Below are positions 16,130 to 24,194 of a stretch of 64,000 nt of DNA, piece by piece. The stretch is from Phytohabitans aurantiacus. GTDB taxonomy: Bacteria > Actinomycetota > Actinomycetes > Mycobacteriales > Micromonosporaceae. The position numbers and the translations under genes were made by a program. The stretch spans positions 1-64,000 of the forward strand of contig NZ_BSDI01000051.1 of the NCBI RefSeq assembly GCF_027923225.1, written 5' to 3'. Position 1 is the stretch's first letter; each line of letters begins with the position of its first letter. The notes below the pieces were generated by a model. The model did not search any database and had not been told where the DNA came from. It was given only the letters and a program-made list of their open reading frames with translations.

Positions 16130-16715
16130 GGTGCTCGGGGGCGTCGACGACAACGACGTACGGCTGCGCGACGCGCTCACCGGAGGCTGCGAAGAGGCCC
16201 TGGCCGAGGTCTACGACACCCACTCGCCGACGGTCTTCGGGCTCGCGCTGCGCCTGACCGGTGACCGCGGCGCGGCCGAAGACATCGCCCAGGAGGTGTT
16301 CGTCGAGCTGTGGATGCGCCCGGAGCGATACGATCCGCGGCGCACCCGGCTCCGCAGCTGGCTCTGCATGATCACCCGACGTCGCGCCATCGACTGGCTG
16401 CGGCGCCGCCGCACGCAGGAGCACTACGCTCCGGTACTGGCCGAGCCGGCCGCCGCGGCGGGAATCGAAGACGACGTGCTGACCGCCAGCCTGGCCGCCC
16501 AGGTGCGCACGGCCGTCGACGAACTGCCCTCCCAGCACCGCCAGGCGATCCTGCTGGCGTACTACCAGGGGCTGACCTACCAGCAGGTGGCGCGCGCCCT
16601 CAACATCCCCGAGGGCACGGCGAAGTCCCGCTTACGCAGCGGCTTACGCAGGCTGGCCGACGCGTTGGCGGCGGCCGGCTTCGACGACCTGGCGGTGGCG
16701 AAACACACCGACTAA
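16122..16715 (+). CDS. ECF-type RNA polymerase sigma factor
   Basis: 197 residues from GTG 16122; GTG 16131 is also possible. Region 2 is seen in VYDTHSPTVFGLALRLTGD and AAEDIAQEVFVELWMRPERYDP; region 2.4 includes LRSWLCMITRRRAIDWLRRR. Region 4 is DELPSQHRQAILLAYYQGLTYQQVA with the helix-turn-helix RALNIPEGTAKSRLRSGL. The features resemble the SigK/SigL-like ECF group, whose partners are zinc-finger or membrane anti-sigma proteins. Translation is coupled to the upstream anti-sigma gene. It is followed immediately by hairpin repeat family I copy 3. Confidence 0.9.
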   Translation: MTEVLGGVDDNDVRLRDALTGGCEEALAEVYDTHSPTVFGLALRLTGDRGAAEDIAQEVFVELWMRPERYDPRRTRLRSWLCMITRRRAIDWLRRRRTQEHYAPVLAEPAAAAGIEDDVLTASLAAQVRTAVDELPSQHRQAILLAYYQGLTYQQVARALNIPEGTAKSRLRSGLRRLADALAAAGFDDLAVAKHTD

Positions 16716-16722
16716 CGCCCGT

Positions 16723-16772
16723 GATCAGGGCGTCCCTCACGTCGCCCTAACGACTTGAGGGACGCCCTGATC
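16723..16772. repeat. 50-bp hairpin repeat, family I copy 3
   Basis: A near-perfect palindrome of the gatcagggcgtccct family. It sits between the convergent sigma-factor and TerC genes, and its last two bases overlap the TerC stop codon. The position suggests a bidirectional terminator. Confidence 0.92.
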
Positions 16773-17796
16773 ACGAAGGAGCTTGGCGGTTGGCGGGCTC
16801 GTCGGAGCTGGCGCGCAGGGAGCCGGCGTGGGCGCGGGCGGTCGGGTCGCGGCGGACCTTGACGAGGCTCGCCACGGTGGTCACGGTGAGCACGACGCCG
16901 ATGACGATCAGGGAGACGTTGGTGCTGACCTCGGGCACCGAGTCGCTGATGTCCTTGTGCGCCCAGTGCAGCACCAGCTTGACGCCGATGAACGCGAGGA
17001 TCAGCGCCAGCCCCGTCGACAGGTACACCAGGCGGTCCAGCAGGCCGCTGACCAGGAAGTACAGGGCACGCAGGCCGAGCAGGGCGAAGGCGTTGGCGGT
17101 GAAGACGAGGTATGGCTCCTCGGTCACCCCGAAGACCGCCGGGATCGAGTCGAGCGCGAAGAGCAGGTCGGTGCTGCCGATCGCGATCAGCACCACGAAC
17201 AGCGGGGTGACCGCGCGCCGCCCGTCGAGCCGGGTCACGAGCTTGCCGCCCTCGTACCCCTCGGTGATCGGCAGGAACCGGCGGGTGGCCCGGATCATCA
17301 CGTTGTCGCCGACGTCGGGGTCCTGGTCGCGGTGCCGGAAGAGCTGGATCGCCGTGATGATCAGCAGGGCGCCGAAGACCAGGAACATGAACGTGAACAG
17401 GTTCAGCAGCGCGGCGCCCACCGCGATGAAGATCGCCCGCATGACCAGCGCCAGGATGATGCCGAACGTGAGCACCTTGTGCTGGTGCTCGGCCGGCACC
17501 GCGAACGTCGTCATGATGATCACGAAGACGAAGAGGTTGTCGACGGACAGGCTCTTCTCGACCAGGTAGCCGGCGAAGTACTGGGTGCCGAACTCGCCAC
17601 CGTGCTGGGCGTACACCACCAGGCCGAAGGCGATCGCCACCGCGATGTAGAACACCGACCAGGCGACGGCCTCTTTGAAGCCGACCGCGTGCGGGCGGAC
17701 CGCCGCGAGGACCAGGTCGACGGCCAGCAACGCCAGAATGAGCACAATGGTGATCAGCCACGCTGCCAGGCCGACATCCACGTCCCGATCATACAT
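16771..17796 (-). CDS. TerC/Alx-family integral membrane protein
   Basis: 341 residues with seven to nine hydrophobic helices. Family signatures include LVEKSLSVDNLFVFVIIMTTF with its acidic residue in a membrane segment, RHRDQDPDVGDN, and LLFALDSIPAVFGVTEEPYLVFTANAFALLGLRALYFL. TerC/Alx proteins are linked to tellurite resistance, manganese export and metal loading of secreted proteins. Which of these applies here cannot be told. It is transcribed alone toward the sigma-factor gene. Confidence 0.92.
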   Translation of the reverse strand: MYDRDVDVGLAAWLITIVLILALLAVDLVLAAVRPHAVGFKEAVAWSVFYIAVAIAFGLVVYAQHGGEFGTQYFAGYLVEKSLSVDNLFVFVIIMTTFAVPAEHQHKVLTFGIILALVMRAIFIAVGAALLNLFTFMFLVFGALLIITAIQLFRHRDQDPDVGDNVMIRATRRFLPITEGYEGGKLVTRLDGRRAVTPLFVVLIAIGSTDLLFALDSIPAVFGVTEEPYLVFTANAFALLGLRALYFLVSGLLDRLVYLSTGLALILAFIGVKLVLHWAHKDISDSVPEVSTNVSLIVIGVVLTVTTVASLVKVRRDPTARAHAGSLRASSDEPANRQAPS

Positions 17797-17799
17797 AGA

Positions 17800-18561
17800 T
17801 CAGCGGGAAGTGAGTCCTGACCAGGCAACGGACAGGCCGGTGGCCTGGCGGTCGGTGCGGATCTCCAGCATGCTGCCGAGGATCGTGGCGCGGTCGGCGA
17901 CCACGGCTCCGCCGTCCAGCGCGTACGTGATCCGGTCGCTGACGAACACCGGGGTGCCCGCCGGCTCGCCCAGGTGCCGCGCGGCCGCCTCGTCGAGGGC
18001 CTCCGGCCGCACGGTCTCCGCCGCCCGGGCCACCGCCACGCCCGCGTCGGCGAGCGCCCCGTACAGCGAGACCGCCTCGAAGTCGCGCTCGCGGATCGCG
18101 GCGGCGTGCGGAGCCGGTACCCAGGACACCTGATGCACGGCGGGCCGGCCGGCGAACGCGCGGAGCCTTTCCAGACGCAACGCCGTGTCTCCTGACCGGA
18201 CGCGCAGTTGGGCAGCGACCCGCGCCGGGAGCTTGCGCACCGACCGCCCGAGCACCGTGGTGCGCACCTCGTGCCCCTGGTCGCGCAGGTCGTCGGCCAG
18301 GCTGCGCAGGGAGCCGAGCCGGTACGCCAGGTGTGGCGGCGACACGAACGTGCCCTTGCCGGGCTGCTGGACGATGAGCCGGTCGTCGCTGAGCTGCCGC
18401 AGTGCCTGCCGCAGCGTCATGAGCGTGACCCCGTACGCGGCGCTGAGCTCGCGCTGTGCGGGCAGCGCCTCACCGGGGGCGTACTCCCCCGACCGGATCT
18501 TCGCGGCGAGGTCGGCGGCGATGGCCCGGTACCTCGCCTCGGTGGGCCCTTCGCGGGTCAC
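17800..18561 (-). CDS. GntR-family (HutC-type) transcriptional regulator
   Basis: 253 residues from GTG 18561, which directly follows the trpA stop. An N-terminal winged helix (RYRAIAADLAAKIRSGEYAPGEALP, AQRELSAAYGVTLMTLRQAL, QQPGKGTFV) is joined to a UTRA effector domain (about 85-245). It is the third gene of a trpB-trpA-gntR transcript. The 34-bp palindrome upstream of trpB is the obvious candidate operator, so the protein probably represses its own operon in response to a small ligand (inference). Confidence 0.88.
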   Translation of the reverse strand: MTREGPTEARYRAIAADLAAKIRSGEYAPGEALPAQRELSAAYGVTLMTLRQALRQLSDDRLIVQQPGKGTFVSPPHLAYRLGSLRSLADDLRDQGHEVRTTVLGRSVRKLPARVAAQLRVRSGDTALRLERLRAFAGRPAVHQVSWVPAPHAAAIRERDFEAVSLYGALADAGVAVARAAETVRPEALDEAAARHLGEPAGTPVFVSDRITYALDGGAVVADRATILGSMLEIRTDRQATGLSVAWSGLTSR

Positions 18562-19323
18562 TCACGCTCCCTGGTCGATGGCTCGCCGCATTGTAGCCAG
18601 GTAGCCGCCCACCTCCTCCGGTCCCGCGCCGTCGAGGACGCGCCGCACGAGGGCCGCCCCGACGATCACACCGTCGGCCGCCCGGCTGGCCCGCGCGGCG
18701 TGCTCGGGCGTCGTGATGCCGAAACCGTGCAGGACGGGGCGGTCGGTAACCGCTTTCAGCCGCTCGACCAGGGCCGCCGACGCGGCATCCACTTCGCGCC
18801 GCTCACCGGTCGTGCCCATCAGCGAGACCGCGTACACGAAGCCGCGGCTGCGCTCGGCGATCTGGGCGAGCCGCGGTGCCGGGGTGACCACCGACGCGAG
18901 CAGCGCCAGCTCGATGCCGGCCGCCTCGGCCGCGGCGATCAGCTCGCCGGCCTCGTCCAGCGGCAGGTCGGGCACGATCAGTCCGGCGAACCCGGCGTCC
19001 CGCAGCGCGGCGCAGAACCGCTCGGGCCCGTCGTGCGCGACGAGGTTGTAGTAGGTGCTCGCCACGAGCGGCACACCGAAATCCAGCCCCGTCACGTCGG
19101 CGAGGATCCCGCGCGCGGTGGTGCCGCGCGCGAGTGCGGCGTCGCTCGCCTCCTGGATCGTCGGCCCGTCGAGCGTCGGGTCGGAGAACGGCAACCCCAC
19201 CTCGATCGCGTCCGCGCCGGCCGCGACGAACGCCCGCAGGTACTCGACCCAGTCGTCCGTCAGACCGCCCGTGGTGTACGGCATCAGAAGCTTGCGCCCC
19301 GCGGCGCGAAACCCGGCTTCCAT
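18562..19323 (-). CDS. trpA: Tryptophan synthase alpha chain
   Basis: About 253 residues from ATG 19323 (GTG 19326 is equally possible). It cleaves indole-3-glycerol phosphate to indole and glyceraldehyde 3-phosphate. Family motifs are LMPYTTGGLTDDW, GADAIEVGLPFSDPTLDGPTIQEAS (catalytic Glu in IEVG, Asp in PFSDP), and GFVYAVSLMGTTGER for phosphate binding. The start overlaps the trpB stop (TGATG). No trpC, trpD or trpE gene accompanies the pair. Confidence 0.92.
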   Translation of the reverse strand: MEAGFRAAGRKLLMPYTTGGLTDDWVEYLRAFVAAGADAIEVGLPFSDPTLDGPTIQEASDAALARGTTARGILADVTGLDFGVPLVASTYYNLVAHDGPERFCAALRDAGFAGLIVPDLPLDEAGELIAAAEAAGIELALLASVVTPAPRLAQIAERSRGFVYAVSLMGTTGERREVDAASAALVERLKAVTDRPVLHGFGITTPEHAARASRAADGVIVGAALVRRVLDGAGPEEVGGYLATMRRAIDQGA

Positions 19324-20480
19324 CACAGCAGTTCCATCAGGGTCGAGATGTCCTTGTCACCGCGGCCGGAGAGGGTGAGCAGCACGCTCGCGCCGGGTGG
19401 CAGCTCGCCGCTGGCGGCCGCGCGGATCACCCACGCGACCGCGTGCGCCGACTCCAGTGCCGGGACGATTCCCTCGGTACGGGCCAGCCGCACCGCCGCC
19501 TCGACGACCTCGCCGTCTTCGACCGTGACGTACCGGGCGCGGCCCAGGTCGCGAAGGTGTGCGTGCTCGGGGCCGACGCCCGGGTAGTCCAGGCCGGGTG
19601 CGATCGAGTGCGCCTCGGTGACCTGCCCGTCGCCGTCCTGCAGGAACGAAGACCGGAACCCGTGCAGCACGCCCTCACGCCCGCGCGCGGCACCGGCACC
19701 CCCGGCGGCCTCGACGCCGACCAGGCGCGCCGGCGTGCCGACGAACCCGGCGAACGTGCCGGCCGCGTTCGAACCGCCGCCGACGCAGGCGACCACGAAG
19801 TCGGGCACACCGGCGGGCAGCTCCGCCGCGCACTGCCCGCGCGCCTCGTCGCCGATGACCCGCTGGAGCTCGCGGACCATGTACGGGTACGGGTGCGGGC
19901 CGATCACCGAGCCGACGCAGTAGTACGCCTCGTCGACCACGCCGACCCAGTGCCGCATCGCCTGGCTGGTGGCGTCCTTGAGCGTGCGGCTGCCGCTGCG
20001 CACGGGCACCACCTCGGCACCGAGCACCCGCATCCGGAACACGTTCGGCGCCTGCCGCTCCATGTCCTTCTCGCCCATGAACACGGTCGCTTCGAGGCCC
20101 AGCAGCGCGGCGGCGGTGGCGGTGGCGACGCCGTGCATCCCGGCGCCGGTCTCGGCGATCAGCCGGGTGCGCCCCATGCGGCTGGCCAGCAGCGCCTGAC
20201 CGAGCACATTGTTGATCTTGTGGGAGCCGGTGTGCGCCAGGTCTTCCCGCTTGAGCAGCAGGTCGATACCCAGCTCGGCCGAGAGCCGCCACGCCGGGGT
20301 CAGCGGCGTCGGCCGCCCGACGTGCAGGGCCAGCAGGTTGGCGAGGCTCCGCCGGAACCCCGCGTCGGCCCACGCCTCCTGGAACGCGGCAGCCACCTCG
20401 TCGCACGCCGCGACCAGCGGCTCCGGCACGTACCGCCCACCGTGGTCACCGAAGCGACCGCGCGGGCCCGGGTCGGCCAT
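19323..20480 (-). CDS. trpB: Tryptophan synthase beta chain
   Basis: 385 residues from ATG 20480. That start has a GGGGTGG ribosome site and leads directly into GRFGDHGGRYVPEPL. An ATG at 20525 would put the start inside the palindrome. The PLP lysine is in HTGSHKINN; other motifs are ETGAGMHGVATA, CVGGGSNAAGTF (PLP phosphate) and GLDYPGVGPEHAHL. This is the standard TrpB1 type, which condenses indole with serine. The pair with trpA is intact, but the linkage to a GntR regulator instead of the trp operon suggests a specialised role, such as tryptophan supply for a specific pathway or catabolic control. Confidence 0.92.
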   Translation of the reverse strand: MADPGPRGRFGDHGGRYVPEPLVAACDEVAAAFQEAWADAGFRRSLANLLALHVGRPTPLTPAWRLSAELGIDLLLKREDLAHTGSHKINNVLGQALLASRMGRTRLIAETGAGMHGVATATAAALLGLEATVFMGEKDMERQAPNVFRMRVLGAEVVPVRSGSRTLKDATSQAMRHWVGVVDEAYYCVGSVIGPHPYPYMVRELQRVIGDEARGQCAAELPAGVPDFVVACVGGGSNAAGTFAGFVGTPARLVGVEAAGGAGAARGREGVLHGFRSSFLQDGDGQVTEAHSIAPGLDYPGVGPEHAHLRDLGRARYVTVEDGEVVEAAVRLARTEGIVPALESAHAVAWVIRAAASGELPPGASVLLTLSGRGDKDISTLMELL

Positions 20481-20509
20481 CACGCCACCCCGCGCCCGGG
20501 GTAGCACCT

Positions 20510-20543
20510 CTGTTATAGAACTCATGCAAGAGTTCTATAACAG
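20510..20543. promoter_or_regulatory. 34-bp perfect inverted repeat upstream of trpB (probable GntR operator)
   Basis: Two exact 14-base arms, ctgttatagaactc and its complement gagttctataacag, are separated by atgcaa. The AT-rich arms stand out sharply from the surrounding GC-rich DNA, and the element lies 30-63 bases before the likely trpB start. TATAAC/TATAGA-like hexamers inside the arms could be a promoter -10 region. The element is a typical dimer operator, most simply for the GntR protein encoded in the same operon. Confidence 0.8.
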
Positions 20544-20643
20544 TTGACGGCTCATCGCAACACCGATGCGCGCCTTGATGCAGGTTCGATGAACGCCACT
20601 GCGCATGCTGAGCGCATCGCACGCCCGCCTCAGAGGAGTCGCC

Positions 20644-21099
20644 ATGACAGAACGACCGACACGGCCTCGCCGCACCCGCCGGCTCGCGCTCGGGGTCACC
20701 GCGGTACTGCTCGCGCTGTTCGCGGTACCGGTTGCCGCCACCAACGCGTACGCGGTGACAAGGTGCGATGCCACCTACCGCGTGGTGGCGTTCTGGCCGC
20801 CACCGCCCACCAACACCGCCGGTTTCCAGGCCGAGATCACGGTGACCAACAGCGGCTCGGTCAAGACCACCGGCTGGCGGATCGAGCTGACCATGCCGGT
20901 CGGCTTCATCACGGTCACCTCGTACTGGAACGCGACGAAGGTGCCGCCCAGGCCGGCCGACTTCGAGAACATGTCACACAACGGCGTGCTCAACCCGGGA
21001 GGCTCGACGAGCTTCGGATTCATCGCCGTCAACGTCGCCGGGTCGAAGCGAACGCCCAACCAGTTCTTCTGCACCGCCTACAGCCTCGAAAACACCTGA
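20644..21099 (+). CDS. Secreted free-standing carbohydrate-binding module (CBM2-like)
   Basis: 151 residues from ATG 20644, preceded by AGGAG. A basic, Arg-rich start and a hydrophobic stretch make a signal peptide ending near NAYA. The mature part is one CBM2-like beta-sandwich: GFQAEITVTNSGSVKTTGW, then the block TSYWNATK, then NGVLNPGGSTSFGFIA, with one Cys near each end (CDATYR and FFCTAY) for the usual disulfide. Such modules bind cellulose or chitin. Here no catalytic domain is attached, so it may act as a substrate-surface or cell-wall binding protein. Confidence 0.8.
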   Translation: MTERPTRPRRTRRLALGVTAVLLALFAVPVAATNAYAVTRCDATYRVVAFWPPPPTNTAGFQAEITVTNSGSVKTTGWRIELTMPVGFITVTSYWNATKVPPRPADFENMSHNGVLNPGGSTSFGFIAVNVAGSKRTPNQFFCTAYSLENT

Positions 21100-21171
21100 C
21101 CGGTCTTTCGGCGCCCCGCACCGCGTTGACGGCGGCTGCGACGATGGGCCGAGGCGGACGGGGAGGACACT

Positions 21172-21618
21172 GTGGACGACGGCGACGGACTCGGCTGCCT
21201 CGGCATCATCGCCAGCCTGTCCGCGCTCGTCTTCATCGCGGTGTCCTTTCCCACCTGGCGCCGCGGGTTGGTGAGCCTCGGTCTGGGCGATACCGCTTCG
21301 TGGTGGCTGGGGATCATCGGCGCCATCATCTTCGCCGCACTGACCATCGGCTTCCTGCGGCTGGCACACCTCCAGCTCGCCGGTGAGGTCGGCGGCGCGC
21401 TCATGCTGGCGGTCTGGCTGGGGTACGGCCTGATCGCTCTCGGATACGGGCTCGTGTTCCGGGCCGGCCATCCACCCGCGTGGCTCCTCGACCCGCCCCT
21501 ACTCGTGGAGCTGCTCCTCGACCACCCGCCACGCTGGATGCTGATCACCGAAAGGGTGATCGAAGGCGTCATCGGGTCGTTCCTCTGCCTGGCGACCATC
21601 GGGCGCCGGCTGCGATAG
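21172..21618 (+). CDS. Small integral membrane protein, unknown function
   Basis: 148 residues from GTG 21172 behind GGGGAGG. About four hydrophobic segments (LGIIASLSALVFIAVSF, WWLGIIGAIIFAALTIGFL, GGALMLAVWLGYGLIALGYG, and one near the C-terminus). No recognised domain. It ends 12 bases before the stop of the convergent methyltransferase gene. Confidence 0.75.
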   Translation: MDDGDGLGCLGIIASLSALVFIAVSFPTWRRGLVSLGLGDTASWWLGIIGAIIFAALTIGFLRLAHLQLAGEVGGALMLAVWLGYGLIALGYGLVFRAGHPPAWLLDPPLLVELLLDHPPRWMLITERVIEGVIGSFLCLATIGRRLR

Positions 21619-21630
21619 GAAACAGGCCCG

Positions 21631-22419
21631 CTACCGCGGCTTGGTGGCGCGGAAGATGTAGCGGTTGAGGCTGAAGAAGTAGTCGGGGCCGAGCGCGCGC
21701 AGGTCTTCGGCCCAGCCGTCGACGTCCGCGTCGCTCCACCCGTCGCGGCCGGTCACGAACCGCGCGATGACCGAGATCTCCCGACCGCTGAAGGTGGTGG
21801 GCTCGTAGCCGACGTTGAGCAGCGGCAACACCCGTGGAGGTGCGACCTCGAACCCGGCCCGGCGCAGCTCCCGGCCCAGCGTGCGGGGCACGAACGGATC
21901 CACCAGGTGCTGTTCCCAGGTCAGCAGGATCCGGCGCATCCGGTCGGGATCGCCGCTGTGCCACACGATCGAGTCCCAGTCGGTGTCCAGGACCAGAAGC
22001 CGCCCGCCGGGCCGGAGCACCCGCGCCGCCTCCGCCAGTGCCGCCGGGATGTCCACAATGTACTCCAGCACCTGCGTGCACACGACCGCGTCGAAAGACC
22101 CGTCCGGATACGGCACCGCGTCCGCGCCACCGAGGCGGTACTCCACCGGGGCGCTACCGGACGGCATCGCACGAGCCCGGGCGAGGGCGAGCATGCTGTC
22201 GCTGACGTCGATCCCGCAGACCCGCCCGGTCGGGCCGACCTCCTGGGCCATCTCGGTGGCCAACAGGCCCGGGCCGCTGCCGACGTCCAGCACCGCCTCG
22301 CCCGCCGCCAACCCGAGCAGCCGCGACACCTCCCGGCGCTGCTGGACGACGTCGGCCGTCAGGTAGACCGCCTCGACCTCGCGGGCCGCCTCGGCATCGA
22401 ACTCCAGCATCCCGGACAC
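21631..22419 (-). CDS. SAM-dependent methyltransferase (UbiE-like class I)
   Basis: 262 residues from GTG 22419; GGGGGG lies a few bases upstream. The Rossmann SAM-binding motif I is VLDVGSGPGLLATEM, motif II is the acidic VCGIDVSDSML, and the later segment is GSFDAVVCTQVLEYI. VLRPGGRLLVLDTDWDS follows. The C-terminal substrate region (GYEPTTFSGREISVIARFV) does not indicate the substrate. It is divergent from the SigE-like sigma gene across an 83-base region. Confidence 0.85.
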   Translation of the reverse strand: MSGMLEFDAEAAREVEAVYLTADVVQQRREVSRLLGLAAGEAVLDVGSGPGLLATEMAQEVGPTGRVCGIDVSDSMLALARARAMPSGSAPVEYRLGGADAVPYPDGSFDAVVCTQVLEYIVDIPAALAEAARVLRPGGRLLVLDTDWDSIVWHSGDPDRMRRILLTWEQHLVDPFVPRTLGRELRRAGFEVAPPRVLPLLNVGYEPTTFSGREISVIARFVTGRDGWSDADVDGWAEDLRALGPDYFFSLNRYIFRATKPR

Positions 22420-22502
22420 GCGTGTCCCCCCTTTCTGGGCACTCTATTCGCAGACCCCAACCTTTTGGGTACCGGTGGCGTTTACCCGGGCGAGGAGGTG
22501 CG

Positions 22503-23036
22503 ATGGAGCGGTACGAGGGGCTGCACGAGTTCGTGCTCACCCGTGGCCCGGCGCTGTCCCGCACGGCGTACCTGCTGACCGGGGACCACCAGCTCGCCGA
22601 GGACCTGCTGCAACAGGCGCTGGCCAAGACGGCCACACACTGGCGGCGCGTCCTTTCCGGCGGCAACCCCGAAGGGTACGTGCGCCGCGTCATGGTCAAC
22701 GAACGCACCTCGTGGTGGCGGCGACGCCGCTACGTCGAGGTCGCGGGCCCGGCCGCCGACGAGGTGCTCGCCGCGGGCCCGGCGCGAGGCACGGGAGACG
22801 AGGCCGAGGCAGCGGTACGCCGGATCAGCCTCCGCCGAGCCCTGGCGGCCTTGCCCGCGCGCCAGCGAGCCGTGATCGTACTGCGATTCTTCGAGGATCT
22901 CACCGAAGCACAGGCCGCCGACGCCATGGGCACCTCGGTCGGCACCGTGAAGTCACAGACTCACGCCGCGCTCCAGCGCCTGCGTGAACTCGCCCCCGAC
23001 CTGCTCGCCGACTTCCGCGCGGAGGTGACACCATGA
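22503..23036 (+). CDS. SigE-family RNA polymerase sigma factor
   Basis: 177 residues with an excellent GAGGAGG ribosome site before ATG 22503. Motifs are FVLTRGPALSRTAYLLTGDHQLAEDLLQQALAK-like region 2, WWRRRRYVE, and region 4 LPARQRAVIVLRFFEDLTEAQAA, with MGTSVGTVKSQTHAALQRLRE. This is the SigE/SigM-like group common in Micromonosporaceae and Streptomyces. The stop overlaps the start of the next gene (ATGA), whose single-span membrane product is probably its regulator. Confidence 0.9.
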   Translation: MERYEGLHEFVLTRGPALSRTAYLLTGDHQLAEDLLQQALAKTATHWRRVLSGGNPEGYVRRVMVNERTSWWRRRRYVEVAGPAADEVLAAGPARGTGDEAEAAVRRISLRRALAALPARQRAVIVLRFFEDLTEAQAADAMGTSVGTVKSQTHAALQRLRELAPDLLADFRAEVTP

Positions 23037-24097
23037 CCAGCCCCCGACTGTCGCGAGCGCTGGAGGACCTGGCCGCCGAGGCCGGCTCGTACGCCTCCGT
23101 CGACGCCGTACTCGCCGAAACGGGCCGGCGCCGCCGCCGGCGTACCGTCATCGCGGCCGCCGCCGCGGTCCTCGCCGTCGCGCTCGGAGGCGGAGTGGTC
23201 GCGGCGCTGCCGAAGAAGTCGTCGCCCGTGCCCATGCCGCTGCCAGTGGCGGCCTGGCCCGTGCCCGAGTCCGACGCGCAGACCCTGCCCTCGACGGGCG
23301 CTGTCGGCCGCGCGGCGTACGCGTACACCACCCTCGGCGGCAGCTACCTCGTCACCAGGGACGCGCGCCTTTACATCCTGCCCAACCCCGGCCTGCTCTC
23401 CCCCGATGGGCGCTGGCTGGCGTACGGCCTCGCGCCCGACCGCTACCTCGTGCGTGACCTGACAGGTGACACCGTCTGGCCTGTCACCGGCGGCATGGGT
23501 GGCCTCGAATGGTCCGCCGACAGCCGCTGGCTGCTGCTGACCGACGGCACCGAACCACGCCAGAAGTGGTACCTGCGCCTCGACACCCGCGACGGCGCAC
23601 AGCACACCTCCGACGTGCCGTACGGTTTCGCCGACGGTGTCCTGCCCAGCGGCGAGATCGTCTACGTCTCCGACCCGTTCATGCGCCCGGCCGGAGCCGA
23701 CCCGGTGGTGACCCGCTACGACCCGGCGACCGGTGCCAAGACCGATATCACGCTCGACGTACCCGAGGGCGTGAACGTCGTCGAGCCCAACGAGCAGCGG
23801 CTCACCGTGCTACTCGGCCCCGGCAACAGCATCCTGATCGGCGTCTACGACGCCGGCGGGCTGTCCGCCCTGCTCGAGTACCAGCTGAGCGACCCCAAGT
23901 ACGTGACCCGGCACGACGTGAGAGCGCCGCGGGGCGGCGAAACGCTCCTCATCGCCTACAACGCCACCGACGGGCTCGTGGTGGGCTTCTGCGACGACAC
24001 CCGCACCATGGTCGCGCTGGTCGACCCCGGCCGGTTCGAAACCGTGCTCACGCTGCCCGGCAGGGCATCGGTCAGCCTCGCCTCATCCGACCGCTGA
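23033..24097 (+). CDS. Membrane-anchored beta-propeller-like protein, probable sigma-factor partner
   Basis: 354 residues: a short cytoplasmic helix-rich part (1-40) ending in RRRRRR, one membrane span (about 38-58), and an extracytoplasmic part with TolB/WD40-like strand repeats (LSPDGRWLAYGL, MGGLEWSADSRWLLLTDG, then the block TRYDPATGAK). Genes of this shape regularly follow SigE-like sigma genes in actinomycetes and are treated as anti-sigma or sensor proteins. The start overlaps the sigma stop by four bases. No zinc-finger motif is visible, so the inhibitory mechanism is unclear. Confidence 0.75.
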   Translation: MTSPRLSRALEDLAAEAGSYASVDAVLAETGRRRRRRTVIAAAAAVLAVALGGGVVAALPKKSSPVPMPLPVAAWPVPESDAQTLPSTGAVGRAAYAYTTLGGSYLVTRDARLYILPNPGLLSPDGRWLAYGLAPDRYLVRDLTGDTVWPVTGGMGGLEWSADSRWLLLTDGTEPRQKWYLRLDTRDGAQHTSDVPYGFADGVLPSGEIVYVSDPFMRPAGADPVVTRYDPATGAKTDITLDVPEGVNVVEPNEQRLTVLLGPGNSILIGVYDAGGLSALLEYQLSDPKYVTRHDVRAPRGGETLLIAYNATDGLVVGFCDDTRTMVALVDPGRFETVLTLPGRASVSLASSDR

Positions 24098-24194
24098 CCG
24101 GCGGTTACCGGCTTCGATAATGCCTTCGCGCTGGTCAGGGCGCTCCTACGCTGGGCTGAGGTTGCCACGGGGGCCCCGAGATGAGGTGAGGGTC

